A DNA stretch of 64,000 bases from Bettongia penicillata ogilbyi (lineage: Eukaryota; Chordata; Mammalia; Diprotodontia; Potoroidae): the NCBI GenBank assembly GCA_023548195.1, contig JAJHZJ010000419.1:1417773-1481772 (forward strand). Direction: 5' to 3'. Below the pieces are notes generated by a model that was not told where the DNA came from, did no database searches, and saw only the letters and a program-made list of their open reading frames with translations. This document shows positions 22,785 through 33,900 of the stretch, one piece after another; the first letter of the stretch is position 1; each line of letters starts with the position of its first letter. The translations under genes and the position numbers were made by a program.

Positions 22785-22895
22785 TATAAAGAACTTCTAG
22801 GTGAGAAAATTCTCTCTACCATGCAAGTTATCACATTCTCTACAATTTCTGAGTTTTAGAGTTGCCTAGAAAACTGAGAGGTTAAGTTGCTTGTG
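22785..22895 (-). mobile_element. Marsupial SINE of the 'GAACTTCCAGGTGAGGAAA' type
   Basis: AGAACTTCTAGGTGAGAAAA, CTCTCTACCATGCAAG and TTAGAGTTGCCTAGAAAACT; truncated copy next to the one at 22525. Confidence 0.6.
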
Positions 22896-23869
22896 AACTA
22901 TTTTTTTCACACATGTTCTTGTTTTTTCTTGGAAATTAGAATGCAGAAAGCTTTCATCCTCACATATCCAACTTTAGTATATTTTCTATAGTGAAAAAAG
23001 AGAGGAAAATGGATTCCAAAGAAGGGAGAATGGATTATCTTTAGCAAATTCTTCCTCTTGAATGGTTCAGAAGAATCTAGGCAAAATGGGGTGGGGAATG
23101 AAAGGGGCTTCAATTCATGAGATTGTTTGGGGGGAATGTAGAAAGAAGGATCTGAGAATAACAATTGCTCCTAGAAAACTTGACCAGAAGACCTAATGTT
23201 AATTCTGACTGGCCCAGGTAATATAACCCCTACTTCTTGTCACTGTTCCTTCCACATCTCTTGCAGGAAAGCAAGGCAAAGTGCTGCATGCACCTTACCT
23301 ATTCAAATCCCCTTCTAAAGCAAAGAATATAGTTACCTCACATCTGAGGCCCACAGAATCATTCAAAGGGGTATTGGGAGTGAGTGTCCTATCTAATCCC
23401 CTTGCTTGGCCTGGCCCTCTGAACCTTGAGGTACAGTAGTCCTCTTAATCAGTCTTTACACAGTGGTGCTAAGGAAAAAATACAAAAAAACCCCAAACCT
23501 GTTTAAAAATGCTTTAAGGAATTATTTCATAAGTGTGGAGATACTATCTACAGACTCATCACCATTCTTATGGAATTCAGTGATTTAATTGTTCATTCAT
23601 CCCATGTACATGACCTCTGCCTGTAGGAACTTCTCATTTGTCCCTTTTCCCAAACTGTAGATGGCTCAATCAGCACCACGGACACTACTCCGTTCTAGGA
23701 ATTGAGGTTACGAACAGTCACACTTCTGTCACTTAGACCTATAGTTAACAGTTAAGATGAACAGCTTTGTATAATCTTTTTCTTCCAGTCCTTTGAAAGC
23801 CAGAAAAATATTACTACAGAATTGGGGAGAAGGATGTCTAGACCTATCATTTTATACATTTAGGAAATT
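22896..23869. other. Intergenic DNA, nothing recognised
   Basis: No gene, no confident repeat. Confidence 0.35.
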
Positions 23870-24405
23870 CCCTACAACTGGCAGCTAACTAAGCCAACTA
23901 AGTTTTAGAAAGTTACCTTAAGATACTAAAAGATTAAGCAATTTGCCAAGACTTTTACAACCAGTATGAGTAAGAGGAGAGACTTTCATCATTCCATATA
24001 TCAGTCAACACATTTGTATTAAGTGTCTACTATGTAACAGGTATAGAGCTAATCAACAGAAACTAAGAAGGTGAAAGTCTCTTACCTCATGGAGTTTACA
24101 TTTTGTTGGGGGAGACAACATGCATTAGTGTGTGTGTTTTGTGTGTACACATAAAACATTTATAGGTACTAGATCTGTTATTAGATTAGATTAGAGAATT
24201 ATTGGGTGAAGAAGCTTCCTTCTGTAATATTGGCAGCACCTTTTTTTGAAACTCAGTCTTAGAAAGTTACCTAGAATACTGGGAGGTTTAATGACTTGCC
24301 CACAGTCACATGACTGAGTGTTTCTTTTAATCACAGGCAGGATTTGAATTTAGATCTTCCTGATTTCAAGACTAGCTCTCTATCCATAAGGTCACAGGTC
24401 TGCTC
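23870..24405 (-). mobile_element. Cluster: two marsupial SINE fragments and a reverse L2 tail
   Basis: 23870-24000 (TTTAGAAAGTTACCTTAAGA) and 24195-24405 (TTAGAAAGTTACCTAGAATA, TGACTTGCCCACAGTCACAT, GATTTGAATTTAGATCTTCC) are 'GAACTTCCAGG'-type SINE copies. 24001-24130 carries a reversed L2 tail (GTATTAAGTGTCTACTATGT, AACAGGTATAGAGC). Confidence 0.55.
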
Positions 24406-24409
24406 AAGT

Positions 24410-25740
24410 ATTTATGGACTATATACTTTTCTTTCTCTCATACAGTTCTTTAACTGGTCTTCTGAATTCCGCCTTGGTTATGTTGCAGTTTGCTCAAATG
24501 CACCATGTGATTCTCCATTGCCTTTTGTATGATTCTCATTTTTAGTTCTTCAGATAGTGGTATTCTAGATTTTACTGCCATACAGCAATACCAGGAAAAC
24601 ATTCCCATTGAAAATATGAACCTTTGCTATTAAGAGAAACTTGAGGGTCAGTAACAATGCTTTGCAAACTTCTGAGAATGATCCAGTCTTCTCTCTTTCT
24701 CCCATTCAATTTTGGGATCATATGTATTATCAGTCCTAGATATATATTGTTGAACACGCTGTATAGGGTGTCCATTCAGAAGCTTGTTAAAATCTGAGTA
24801 ATCGACACTCTTCACGCCTTTGGTGCCTTCTGTGTGGACGAACAGGTCAAACTCCTTTCATTCAGTAAGTCAAACATTTGTTAAGCACATACCATGGGCC
24901 AGGAACTGTGCTAAGTTCTAGATGATTACAGATCTCTTCCAAGAGACTTCACAATAGGTTGAGGTTTGATACAATTGACAGGGAATTCTTCTTCAACCTA
25001 GACTGCTGACTCTCATCCATCATTATAGCAAATGCTTTTTGCAAGCTCATATCTTCTTGCTTTAGGCCTTATCAGATTTTTCTTATCAACAGGTCACTAA
25101 ACAGAATCATTTATTGTTACATATTCCAAAGAATCTTGAATGATCTTGATAGATGTTTGGCAGGCACTTACTTGTAAGAGCCTATAAGACAGTGTTTTGT
25201 TCCACTGAGTCCAGTGCTTTTTCATCAGCAGCAAAAAATAAGGCAATGAGATCTTATATTATCTCAATCTTTCAGTCAATTGTGAGATGGTAGATGTACC
25301 TACCTGTTGAGTATCATTCAGGAAATTCTGCTTGTTCTGTACTAATACTGTCACTGAAGAGGTCCCCAGTTCATAGAAGGATGACTCTCAGGAAGACTTT
25401 GTATAGATGGGAGAACAGGCAGAGAGGCTGTTAATTGTTATCTTTTGTCAATTAGCTTTTTCTTGTAATCTGTAAGGTCTGAATTTTTTATGCTTATGAT
25501 ATATTCCCGTTTTAGATACCTTGAAAATTGGTCCCTCAAAACCTTCATAACTGTATCATCTTGATAATCAATCTCCTTTATATGTACACTTGATCCAATC
25601 AGGATGCTTTTTCCTTCATTCTTTTCAAAGCTATTTCTATTTCCTCTGTGTCTTAGAGACTGAATGTTAAGGTCCAGGTGTGTTATTCTCACTATTCTTG
25701 GTGAAGAAAACAATTTGCATAATGATTTCAGCAAGTCTTT
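24410..25740 (-). mobile_element. BovB (RTE) reverse transcriptase remnant
   Basis: Minus-strand frames, with several stops and shifts, read in protein order: DDTVMKVLRDQFSRYLKRE and IKNSDLTDYKKK (about 25440-25580), HLYKVFLRVIL, EKALDSVEQNTVLQALTSKC (near 25230; one residue read through a damaged codon), then YLGLIIHMIPKLN, REDWIILRSLQSIVTDPQ and a run ending in HMVHLSKLQHNQ-like codons near 24480. This is the BovB palm and thumb order (family: fingers, the AFDSVE box, YLGQ). A reversed L2 tail (AAACATTTGTTAAGCACATA) interrupts it at 24845-24930. Long dead. Confidence 0.75.
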
Positions 25741-26285
25741 TTCATTTTTCTTCTGTTTGCAGTCCTCTTATGAAAGATAATAAAATAAAACTATTAAAAG
25801 AGTGAGGAAAAGATGAAATAAACAATATTAAAAATTATTTAGTAATAAAATTGTTCTCAATAATAATTTTAACAAGAGTAATGTGATTAAAGAGTAATTA
25901 TTTTAGTAAGTTATTATTTAGTAAGTATTAATAAGAGTAATTTATGATTAAATGTTTTATTATTTCTGAAAAATTCTTATGTTCCTTGGGAATACAGTGA
26001 AATTGTAAATAATTGCAAACAATTGATTAAACAATCGTTTTAACAAAGCAGCTAGCTGAAGAGGTGAGTTTCAATACTGAAAAATCACTTGCACCAAAGC
26101 TGGAAACTGAGGCAGTCTTTACATAGTACTGGGTGTCCCAGTGAAGGGACCTGGTGAGAATTTTGGAGTATGCTGGGATTGAGATGGATAAATTTTCCCA
26201 ATAAGGCCTGGGTGACAGTTATAACTGTCAGGAAAAGGTGTTCAGTGAAAGGCTGGGAACTTGCACAGAGCTTGGGGAGATGCAA
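25741..26285. other. AT-rich intergenic stretch
   Basis: 25780-26040 is mostly A and T with repeated TAATAA/AGTAAT motifs (degenerate, not a clean microsatellite). No gene. Confidence 0.45.
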
Positions 26286-26530
26286 TATGTGTTTGTCCTT
26301 TGTTGCCGAAGAAGACCATGCCATCAGAGAAATCATGACATGACTTGCACTTGACTTTGTTTTGAGGGAGGGAGGGCTGTGCAGGTTACCAGCTTCACTT
26401 CTCCTCCAGAGCCATCTCAATCCAGTGACCAGATATTCATCAGGATGACTGGAGATGACGCAAAATGAGGCAATTGGGGTTGTCACACAGCTGGTGAAGG
26501 TCAAGTGTCTGAGGTGAGATGTGAATCAGC
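26286..26530 (-). mobile_element. RTE-tailed SINE, internally deleted
   Basis: TTGTTGCCGAAGAAGACCAT, CACTTGACTTTGTTTTGAGG, CTGTGCAGGTTACCAGCTTC, GATATTCATCAGGATGACTG, GAGGCAATTGGGGTTGTCAC and AAGTGTCTGAGGTGAGATG. Same family as 62649-62966 but degraded at the head. Confidence 0.8.
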
Positions 26531-27075
26531 GAGTTAAAGATCTTCCTTATCCATTAATGGGCCTGGCTCATTAAGGGAAGCTTGATTAGGAGAGGCTCAC
26601 ACTTTTTGTTAATTTTATAATGAGGCACTGGTTCTCAAGGGGTGTGATGCCCTCTTGCTCTGAAAAGTGTATAAATACTGTGAGGTTAGGTTTTACTTTG
26701 GGGCTTTCTCTCTGGAAGTGTTTGTTTGGCCAGATGAGACTCTGGACAGCAGCTAAGGAGTCCCCCTGGCTTTGAAAACCTAGATGTTGGTGCTTCTCTC
26801 TCTGGTAACTATATATGTATGGTCAAATAGTTATCTGTCTGTTGATCTGTGATGTATGTATTGCTTATGGTCAAACAATTGGAAGCCCTGTCTGTTGGCT
26901 GACCTTTGTTTCTCTGTTTGTATTTTCTCTGAAGTTCAGGGTGCTGACTTTTCCCCCTGAACTAAGCAAATGATATACATGCTTGATTAAAGTGATTTTG
27001 ACCCCTCAAAAGTTGCTTTCCTTTTAGAAAGGCAGATCTGAGAACCTCGGACACTAGGCCTTCCTGTATGTGTCA
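26531..27075 (+). mobile_element. Possible solo LTR (unconfirmed)
   Basis: Stretch with promoter-like GTGTATAAATACTGTGAGG (about 26668-26686), T/G-rich middle, and GATTAAAGTGATTTTGACCC near 26982. It resembles a retroviral-type LTR in layout and I have the impression of a repeated family, but I cannot define TG...CA ends or a target duplication. No coding sequence. Confidence 0.35.
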
Positions 27076-27214
27076 GGGTCCTTGTTTTTACAGGAGGAAG
27101 ATAGGGGACAGTTTAGAAACAGAGTGGGAGAGAGTTCAGCAAAAATGTATGACAGGAATGATGGTGTCTTGCCAATGGATATTGCAGTGAGGGTAGGGAA
27201 ATCACATCCATCTT

Positions 27215-27355
27215 CAAGAAGTCACTCATCTAGTCCAACTCTCTCATTTTATAAATGGGGAAACTGAGGCTTATAGAGGTGAGATGACTTGCCTAAGATT
27301 GTACCAATAATTAGTGATATGCCTAGAATACAAATTCATCATCTCTTGTTATCGT
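27215..27355 (-). mobile_element. MIR-type SINE fragment
   Basis: CATCTAGTCCAACTCTCTCA (near 27228) follows AAGTCACT; then AATGGGGAAACTGAGGCTTA and GATGACTTGCCTAAGATTGT. Confidence 0.7.
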
Positions 27356-27464
27356 CTGCTTCATTCTCACTCTCTGCTTTGGACCTTTGGTGAAGAACAG
27401 ATACCAGCCATAGCTGAAAAAGGTATCAGGTATCCCCTCTAGTCATAATCCAGGCTTCCATAAT

Positions 27465-27804
27465 TACTATTATGCTAAAAGTGCTTTATTTTTATCATTA
27501 AATACATTTGTTACACAGGAGTATTAATATATTTGACAAGACATAATGTCCTCATAAAGAAAAAGTAACATAGAGCAGGAGTAAGGGGAAGATTACATAT
27601 GAATACAAAGAGGAAGCTGAAAGAATCTATTAAAAGCTCTGTAATATCAACAATAATCTTCAAGCATCATGGTGACACTCCCAGTCAACTGTGGCTATTA
27701 TTTAACCCCAAAATTAAATAAAGAGGAATTAACACCTTATTTACCATTTTAAGAGGTTAAGAACTAGATACAAATTGAAAACAATCAGCATCCTGGGATA
27801 ATCT
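27465..27804 (-). other. NEIL3: NEIL3 3' untranslated region (inferred)
   Basis: Stretch between the NEIL3 stop and the first AATAAA on the minus strand. It has no repeat that I recognise and stays A/T-rich. The end point is an estimate about 20 bp past the signal. Confidence 0.6.
27485..27490 (-). terminator. Polyadenylation signal AATAAA of NEIL3
   Basis: The minus strand reads AATAAAGCAC here, the first canonical signal after the stop codon, about 315 bp downstream. No other AATAAA was seen between the stop and this point on that strand. Confidence 0.65.
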
Positions 27805-27966
27805 CTAACCCTGGTCCTTTGGGGCCCACTGAAAGAAATCACACTGTTTTTCCTTGCTGAGGGGACACACAAAAAAGTTTCTTCCATTATTAGGACCAAC
27901 TTTCAACACAGTCCTCATGATTGAGCGTTTTCCATGGTTACAGAATGGAAAAGATAAATCAGCCCA
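27805..27966 (-). CDS. NEIL3: NEIL3 exon 10 (second GRF zinc finger, frameshifted C-terminus)
   Basis: 162 bp coding, acceptor CCTTTTTCAG. It reads WADLSFPFCNHGKRS, LKVGPNNGRNFFVCPLSK and QCDFFQWA, the second GRF finger with all ligands present. After QWA the frame reads PKDQG and stops at TAG (27805-27807). One base over, the same DNA reads GPGLEIIPGC then TGA (27785-27787), closely matching the remembered human tail GPGIKIIPGC. A single base therefore seems to be missing in the run CCCCAAAGG near 27819-27827. The zinc finger itself is unaffected. It could be a true lineage change or a homopolymer error. Confidence 0.93.
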   Translation of the reverse strand, partial: WADLSFPFCNHGKRSIMRTVLKVGPNNGRNFFVCPLSKEKQCDFFQWAPKDQG

Positions 27967-30900
27967 CTGAAAAAGGAAAATAAAGAGATATTATAAAACT
28001 TATAAAGATGATACAATGATACATATAATAGCTGGGAACAGCTACACTATGACAGCTTGCCCCCAAGAAGCTCAGTGCTTAAAAAAAAGTTAGTTCCTCT
28101 TTCCCCCTCTTCCCCAATCAGCTAATTTTTCTTGGATAATTTCATTAATTGTCCCTCTCAATTAGCTTTTCCAAATATATTTTTTTACAGGTTTTCCCCC
28201 ACTTACATAAAGATATTAGAGACAACCCTATTGTACACTGACTGTAATGCAGGTCTTGGCATCCATCCATGCTACAAGATGTGATGTTTAAGACATAATA
28301 TACCAAGCATCCAGCATATAATAGGTGCTTAACAAATATTTAATGATTAATATCTATGATAAATATAAAAATAAATCCAGTTTCAGGGTTATATCTTTAG
28401 AGACAGAAGTGACCTTAAGGGTCAATTAGTTCAATTCCTTCATATAACCCTTCTATAAGGAAATGGAGACTCATAGAGGTTAAGAATTTTGGCCAGTCAC
28501 ACAGCTAGTCAGTATTACAGGCAGAATTTGAACACAGGTCTTAATGGTCCAAATGTAGTCTACTCTGGGACAATATTATGTTAAAGCAGAGTTTTGAGTA
28601 CACAGTCCAATATTAATTTCCCCTTATCAAAAAGAAGAAGGAAGGGAGATAGTGGTTAAGATAGACATACCTTTGTGGAATTTTACAGTTTGTGGAATGT
28701 TTCAGTGAGATTCCAGTGTATTAATATTGTCAGTCACTAGCATTGATTAAATGTCCAATATCATAAAAGCTACTAGGGGGGAGTAAAACCATATATTTTT
28801 TCTCCCATCCTTTATTACTCAAACTCCCCCACACACACATGGGGGTAGCACAAGAAGTCAAGACTGTGACATTCTTATCTCAGATTTACTGTATGGTTAA
28901 ATCACTTAATCCTATTCTTTATACATAAGGATAATACTTCTTTTCTCACGGGGACATATTAATGTTTGAAAAGCTCTGTGGAGAAGGGATGTGATAAGTC
29001 CTATTAATTGTTTTTAATAAACTTTTTGCTGAGTCTCATTGATTTTTAAGTTATTCATTATCTGGTCTTCAGAAAGCATAACAAAAGGGGCTTTTTTTTT
29101 TTAATCTGAAAAGAAGGTGGAAAATTGTTACCTAATTACCCTGTGGTCAATACATGCAAATATTTTTTTTAAAAAGGTTTTTTTTTTTTTTTACCATCTT
29201 TATTAAGCAATTTAATGAACCTTATGCCACTTACGCTTACTTCAAAAAATCCACACTGGCTTCCTCTAGGTAAAGGACAAGCATAAAACTGCCTGCCCTT
29301 GCTTTCTCCATTCTTCCTCACAACTCGGAGAACACAGAGGCGGTTGTGTTTACTGCAGCGAAGACCATTAATATTTTTGATATGAGTACTATCTGTCATG
29401 TTATCTTGAAGTTCACTGAAATGACAGGTTACAAAATAACTCCAATTTAATTGCTCTAATGGGATCATTAACACCACCACTGACCCCCCCCACCTCCAAG
29501 AAGGCAATTCCTAATAAAACGGTCAGAAATGGACCTCAGGTCAACCACAGACAAGAATGTAAATGGCATAAATCTTTTCTATGCCATTTTGCAAATGATT
29601 TTCATGATGCCCAAGAATTTTCTCTATCTAAGGGCCACAATGAATCTGAAGAGTAAGATGATAACTAAAATCTTCATTTAAGACACAAAAATGGCTACAT
29701 TTCCTTATGTTCCTTTCTCTTGCCCTCCCCCACACTGAAGTGTTGCTACTTTATCACTTTTAAAATATTCTCAATTTCTGCTCTCTCCCCTTTAAGCCTT
29801 TTCTCTTTGATTAAATTTTATTTTATTCCAATTATCAAGCACAAAAAAAACTTCAATCCTTTTCAATGATTATTTATTTTTACCTCATACTAAACTCTAA
29901 TAAATAATTCTTACTAACCATAGAGATCATCCCCTTTATGGTCCAATTAAGGGCGATTTTCCACACTTCTCCTTGATCAAGGCCACTGTAATGGTGCCAA
30001 TCATATTTTAGAAAGAAACAGTCTGGCTAGCAGAATGGAGATGGCTATTTTATAAAGCTGCTAGGGAAATTTCATTTTTTATGATGAAGATATCTGGAGG
30101 CAATACATTTATACAGGGAGCAAAAGGAAAGATCCAAAGTAGGTCTTTATAATTTCAGTTTACAGAATAGTTGCTTTGAAATAGATACCTTCTTTATGAT
30201 CATGATTCTTTATTTTTAAATTTTTTATATCTTTTCATAATGCCGTTTTAATAGCTTACTTAGTCTTTTATGGGATCAGTCAGTGGGAAATAGTGCTTCC
30301 CAGTCATTAAAGTCAAAGGTTAAAAAAAAAATCACAAAGTGAGGTGCCCCTTTAAAATAAAAGTCAGCAATAATAATGATGATAATAATAGGAAACTTTT
30401 ATCTATAATGTCCATTGAGACTTCTCAGGAATTGCTACATTTTTTAAAACAGTAACTACCATAATGAACTTAATATCTTTTGCATCTAAAACTAAATTGT
30501 GCTTTACTCTCTTTTGGAATGTAAGAATAACCAACAGACATGAACAGTGGAACTTCTTACCAACATGGCTGACTGAACAAGAGTAGATCCCCAAGCCATC
30601 ATCCTATAAGGATTAACACAAAACCCTCAAGTTCACATCAGACTGAATAATGGTCACAAAATTCATTGAGAAGCTGGAATAAGTGGTTTTTTTTTTCATT
30701 ACACAAGTGAATAAAAAGTTAACCAGAAGCTCATGAACAAGAAGGCTCTTACAGTTGTAGTCTGTAAGAAGCAAAAGAGGAGAAACTTTCTGAGAAAGAC
30801 CCAGGGTAGCCCTTGGTCAAAAACTATGTAAGGAACAGGGCAGTGATGCAGTGCTCAGATCACAGGGCTAAATAAGATTTAGATGTAGGCTCAGGAGCTC

Positions 30901-33900
30901 TCAAATCCCCTAACACTGTCCTGAGACACTATAGATGGCACTGAAGATCCACCTCACAGATCCAGGGACCTTACCCTCAGGAGGTAAAGGTCAGCCAAAC
31001 CATGAACCCAACAGATCTAGGTTAAGTCCAAGCAGTCCCAAAATGCAGCAAAGGAAAGAGCCTGGCTCTTGTGCAAAAACTCCCTAGAACTAAAGTGAGA
31101 GAGATGATAAGATCAAAGAAAATACTAATCAGTATAAAATTACTGCAAATCTAGAGATTCCCCCCAAAAGAGAGAGTAACTACACCACACATAAGGCTCA
31201 AAGGAAAAATGGATTTACTCCCAGGACTACATGAATTACACTTTGGGAAAAACAACTTAAATGAGAATAAGTAACTTACAAAGCAAAGTGATAACCTTAT
31301 CCAAGAAATAGATTCCTGGATAACTAGAACAGACTAATCAGAAATCTATGACTTTATGAGACAGCAAGAAATAATAGAGCAAAGTTTTTAAAAAATGGGA
31401 AAAAATAGAAGAGAAAAATATCTGACCAAAAAAAAAGATCTCGAAAACAGATCAAGGAAAGATAGTTTAAAAATCACTGGATTGAAATCTGATATATTTT
31501 TTAAAAAGCCTGGACCCTATATTTAAATAAATCATAAATAAAAATCACACAGATTCCATACAGCCAGAGGGCAAAGTAAAAGTCATCTCCTGAAAGAAAC
31601 CCAGAATGAAAAAATGTCCCTAGCATGCAAGAGTCAAAATCCTGGGCTTCCATGGTCCAAGAAAAATCACTGTGATCATCTAGTTCAAGTACAAAGGAAC
31701 CATAGTCAGGATTCCATAAGATGTGACAACTTCTATGAGGAGAGCTTGAAATCCATTATTTCTAAAGGCAAAAGAGAAAGGTTTACAACCAAAAATAACT
31801 TAGCCCACAACCTAAGTATAATAATATGAGAGGAACAAATTAATTGAGAGCTTTCAAGCAGTTCTGATGACAAGATGAAAGCTGGATAGGAACTTTGCAA
31901 CACAAACACAAGAGAGAAGAGAAAACTACCAAAACAAGTTTATGTGAGCAATTAATTAGGAGGAGCTGCCTCATTTCTCTTAATTGGTATGTGTGAGGAG
32001 TATACCTAACAAAATATGGAGGAAAGAGTGGAAGAAAGGCTTAAGATGAACTTCACTCAAGACTAAAACATTGCCTTCAGATCTTAAATATTCATGCACA
32101 AAATAAATCATAGCATCTTACAGACATAGCTTTTGTCCAAATCCTTCATTTGAAGGCAAGGAAATGGAGATGCAGAAAGGGGAAAGTGCTTGCTCAGGTA
32201 ATTAAAACCAGGCTAAATGTTAAGTCCTCAGTAACAGCAAAGCACCAAAAAAGACAGGTAGAAGCCAAGTATGAGATTTAAATAAGGCCATCTGAACATC
32301 ACCTTAAAGGTCACTGAATACAAAGTGTCACTTTTGTGGGTTTTTTGAAAGTCTTTTCACTTTCTTAGGTTATATATATATGTCCTGGGCCTCAGTTTAC
32401 TTATCTGTGAAATGAAATAGAATTATATTTGGTCTCCAAATTTCCTTCAAGTTTTAGAGCAGGAGTTTTTAAATCTTTTTTAATAACCTCAGAATGTTTT
32501 TAAATGCATAAAACATATAGGATTACAAGGGAAACCAAGTATATTAAAATAGCTATCAGAATATGTTTTTTTTAAACCCAGTACTAACATGTCCATAAAC
32601 CCCACGTTAAGAGCGCTTGTTCTAAAAGTGATACTTTCATTGGTTCAGAGCATTCTTTCTTCTACAAAAAAGAAAAAAGTATACATTAACATCACATTAC
32701 TGTGCTTTATTTCTAGTTATTAAAATGCTTGTTAAAACAGCTCATATCTTTTAACTACTAAAATAATTGCTTCAACTAATTTTTAATCTAGTTGGAAAAT
32801 GGCTCACAGAATGACTGTATTGAGTATGTAACAGCTATGATAGTAACAATTCAATCAGCTACCATGTCAAATGATTTTTAAGGTCAAATTGGATTGGTAA
32901 CCAAGTCTGTGATTGGGCCGCCACCTCCTAGAGGTAAGTAGGACTCCATGAGCATCTGTTGGAAATCTTGTCCAACAGATAAACACTGTGTCTCCCAAAG
33001 AGAAAAAATATTAAATAAATGATAATTAACAATTTACTCCTTGTAAAGTAGCTGGAAATACAAGGGTTTCTGGGTGAATTTATTTCATCCCTTGACATTT
33101 ATTCTGCTACTTGATCTTGATAGATTGTAGTGAACCAATCACGACTCGGCTGTAGTCAACTCGTATACAATGTACCAGTATTTCTAAGAAGTACAGTGTG
33201 TCACATTTAATCATATAGTTTGGTTGCCTATGGTTTACAAAGAAATGATTTTAAATTATCTATTTTAAGCCCTCAATTAAATTACTCATGATTTGCTAAG
33301 ATAGCAAAAATAGAGAAATCTAATAATTTCACATAATTTTAGTTTGTTTAAGAATGATCGCTATTTCTGTCTTCTTTGGAAATATGGAGCCAAGCAGGAT
33401 ATTCAGAGGTTATTTTTAAGTTTTAGAAACTTTCCTAAATCAGGGAGAGGGTCACTTTTCTAAATCAGCTTTGATTTTATCCTTTAAGATAGACAGCTAG
33501 ATGATAGAGTACTGGGGTTGGTGTCACAAAGACACAAGCTCAAATTCAGACACTTACTAGCTGTGTGATCCCTGACAAGTGACTTAGCTTCTGCCCTCTC
33601 TATTTCCTCATCTGTAAAATGTGATCAATAATAGCTCCTAACTCTAAGATAGTTATAGGGATAAAATGACTTAGTTTATGCAAAGTGTTTTGCAAACCTT
33701 AAAAGTTCTTTATAAATATTGGCTATTCTTCTTCTTCTTATAATTATTACAGAGAACTTCCAGGTGAGGAAAGTCCTTGTTCCACTGCATACTGATAAAT
33801 TCTCCACTACTTAGAAAGTTGCCAGTTCTTCTTGGCTTCAAGGTCTGCTCTCTAGCTATTTCCCTCCTTTATGAAAGATTACAACCAGGATGCTAATTAG

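Noticed and set aside
25438..25734. 98-residue open frame considered as a stand-alone gene
   Set aside because: Its residues line up with the BovB reverse transcriptase region and the frame continues, shifted, into the rest of the remnant.
26085..26504. 139-residue open frame on the minus strand
   Set aside because: It is read through the RTE-tailed SINE; a similar frame appears in the copies at 62491-62850 and 20597-20797. It is repeat translation, not a gene.
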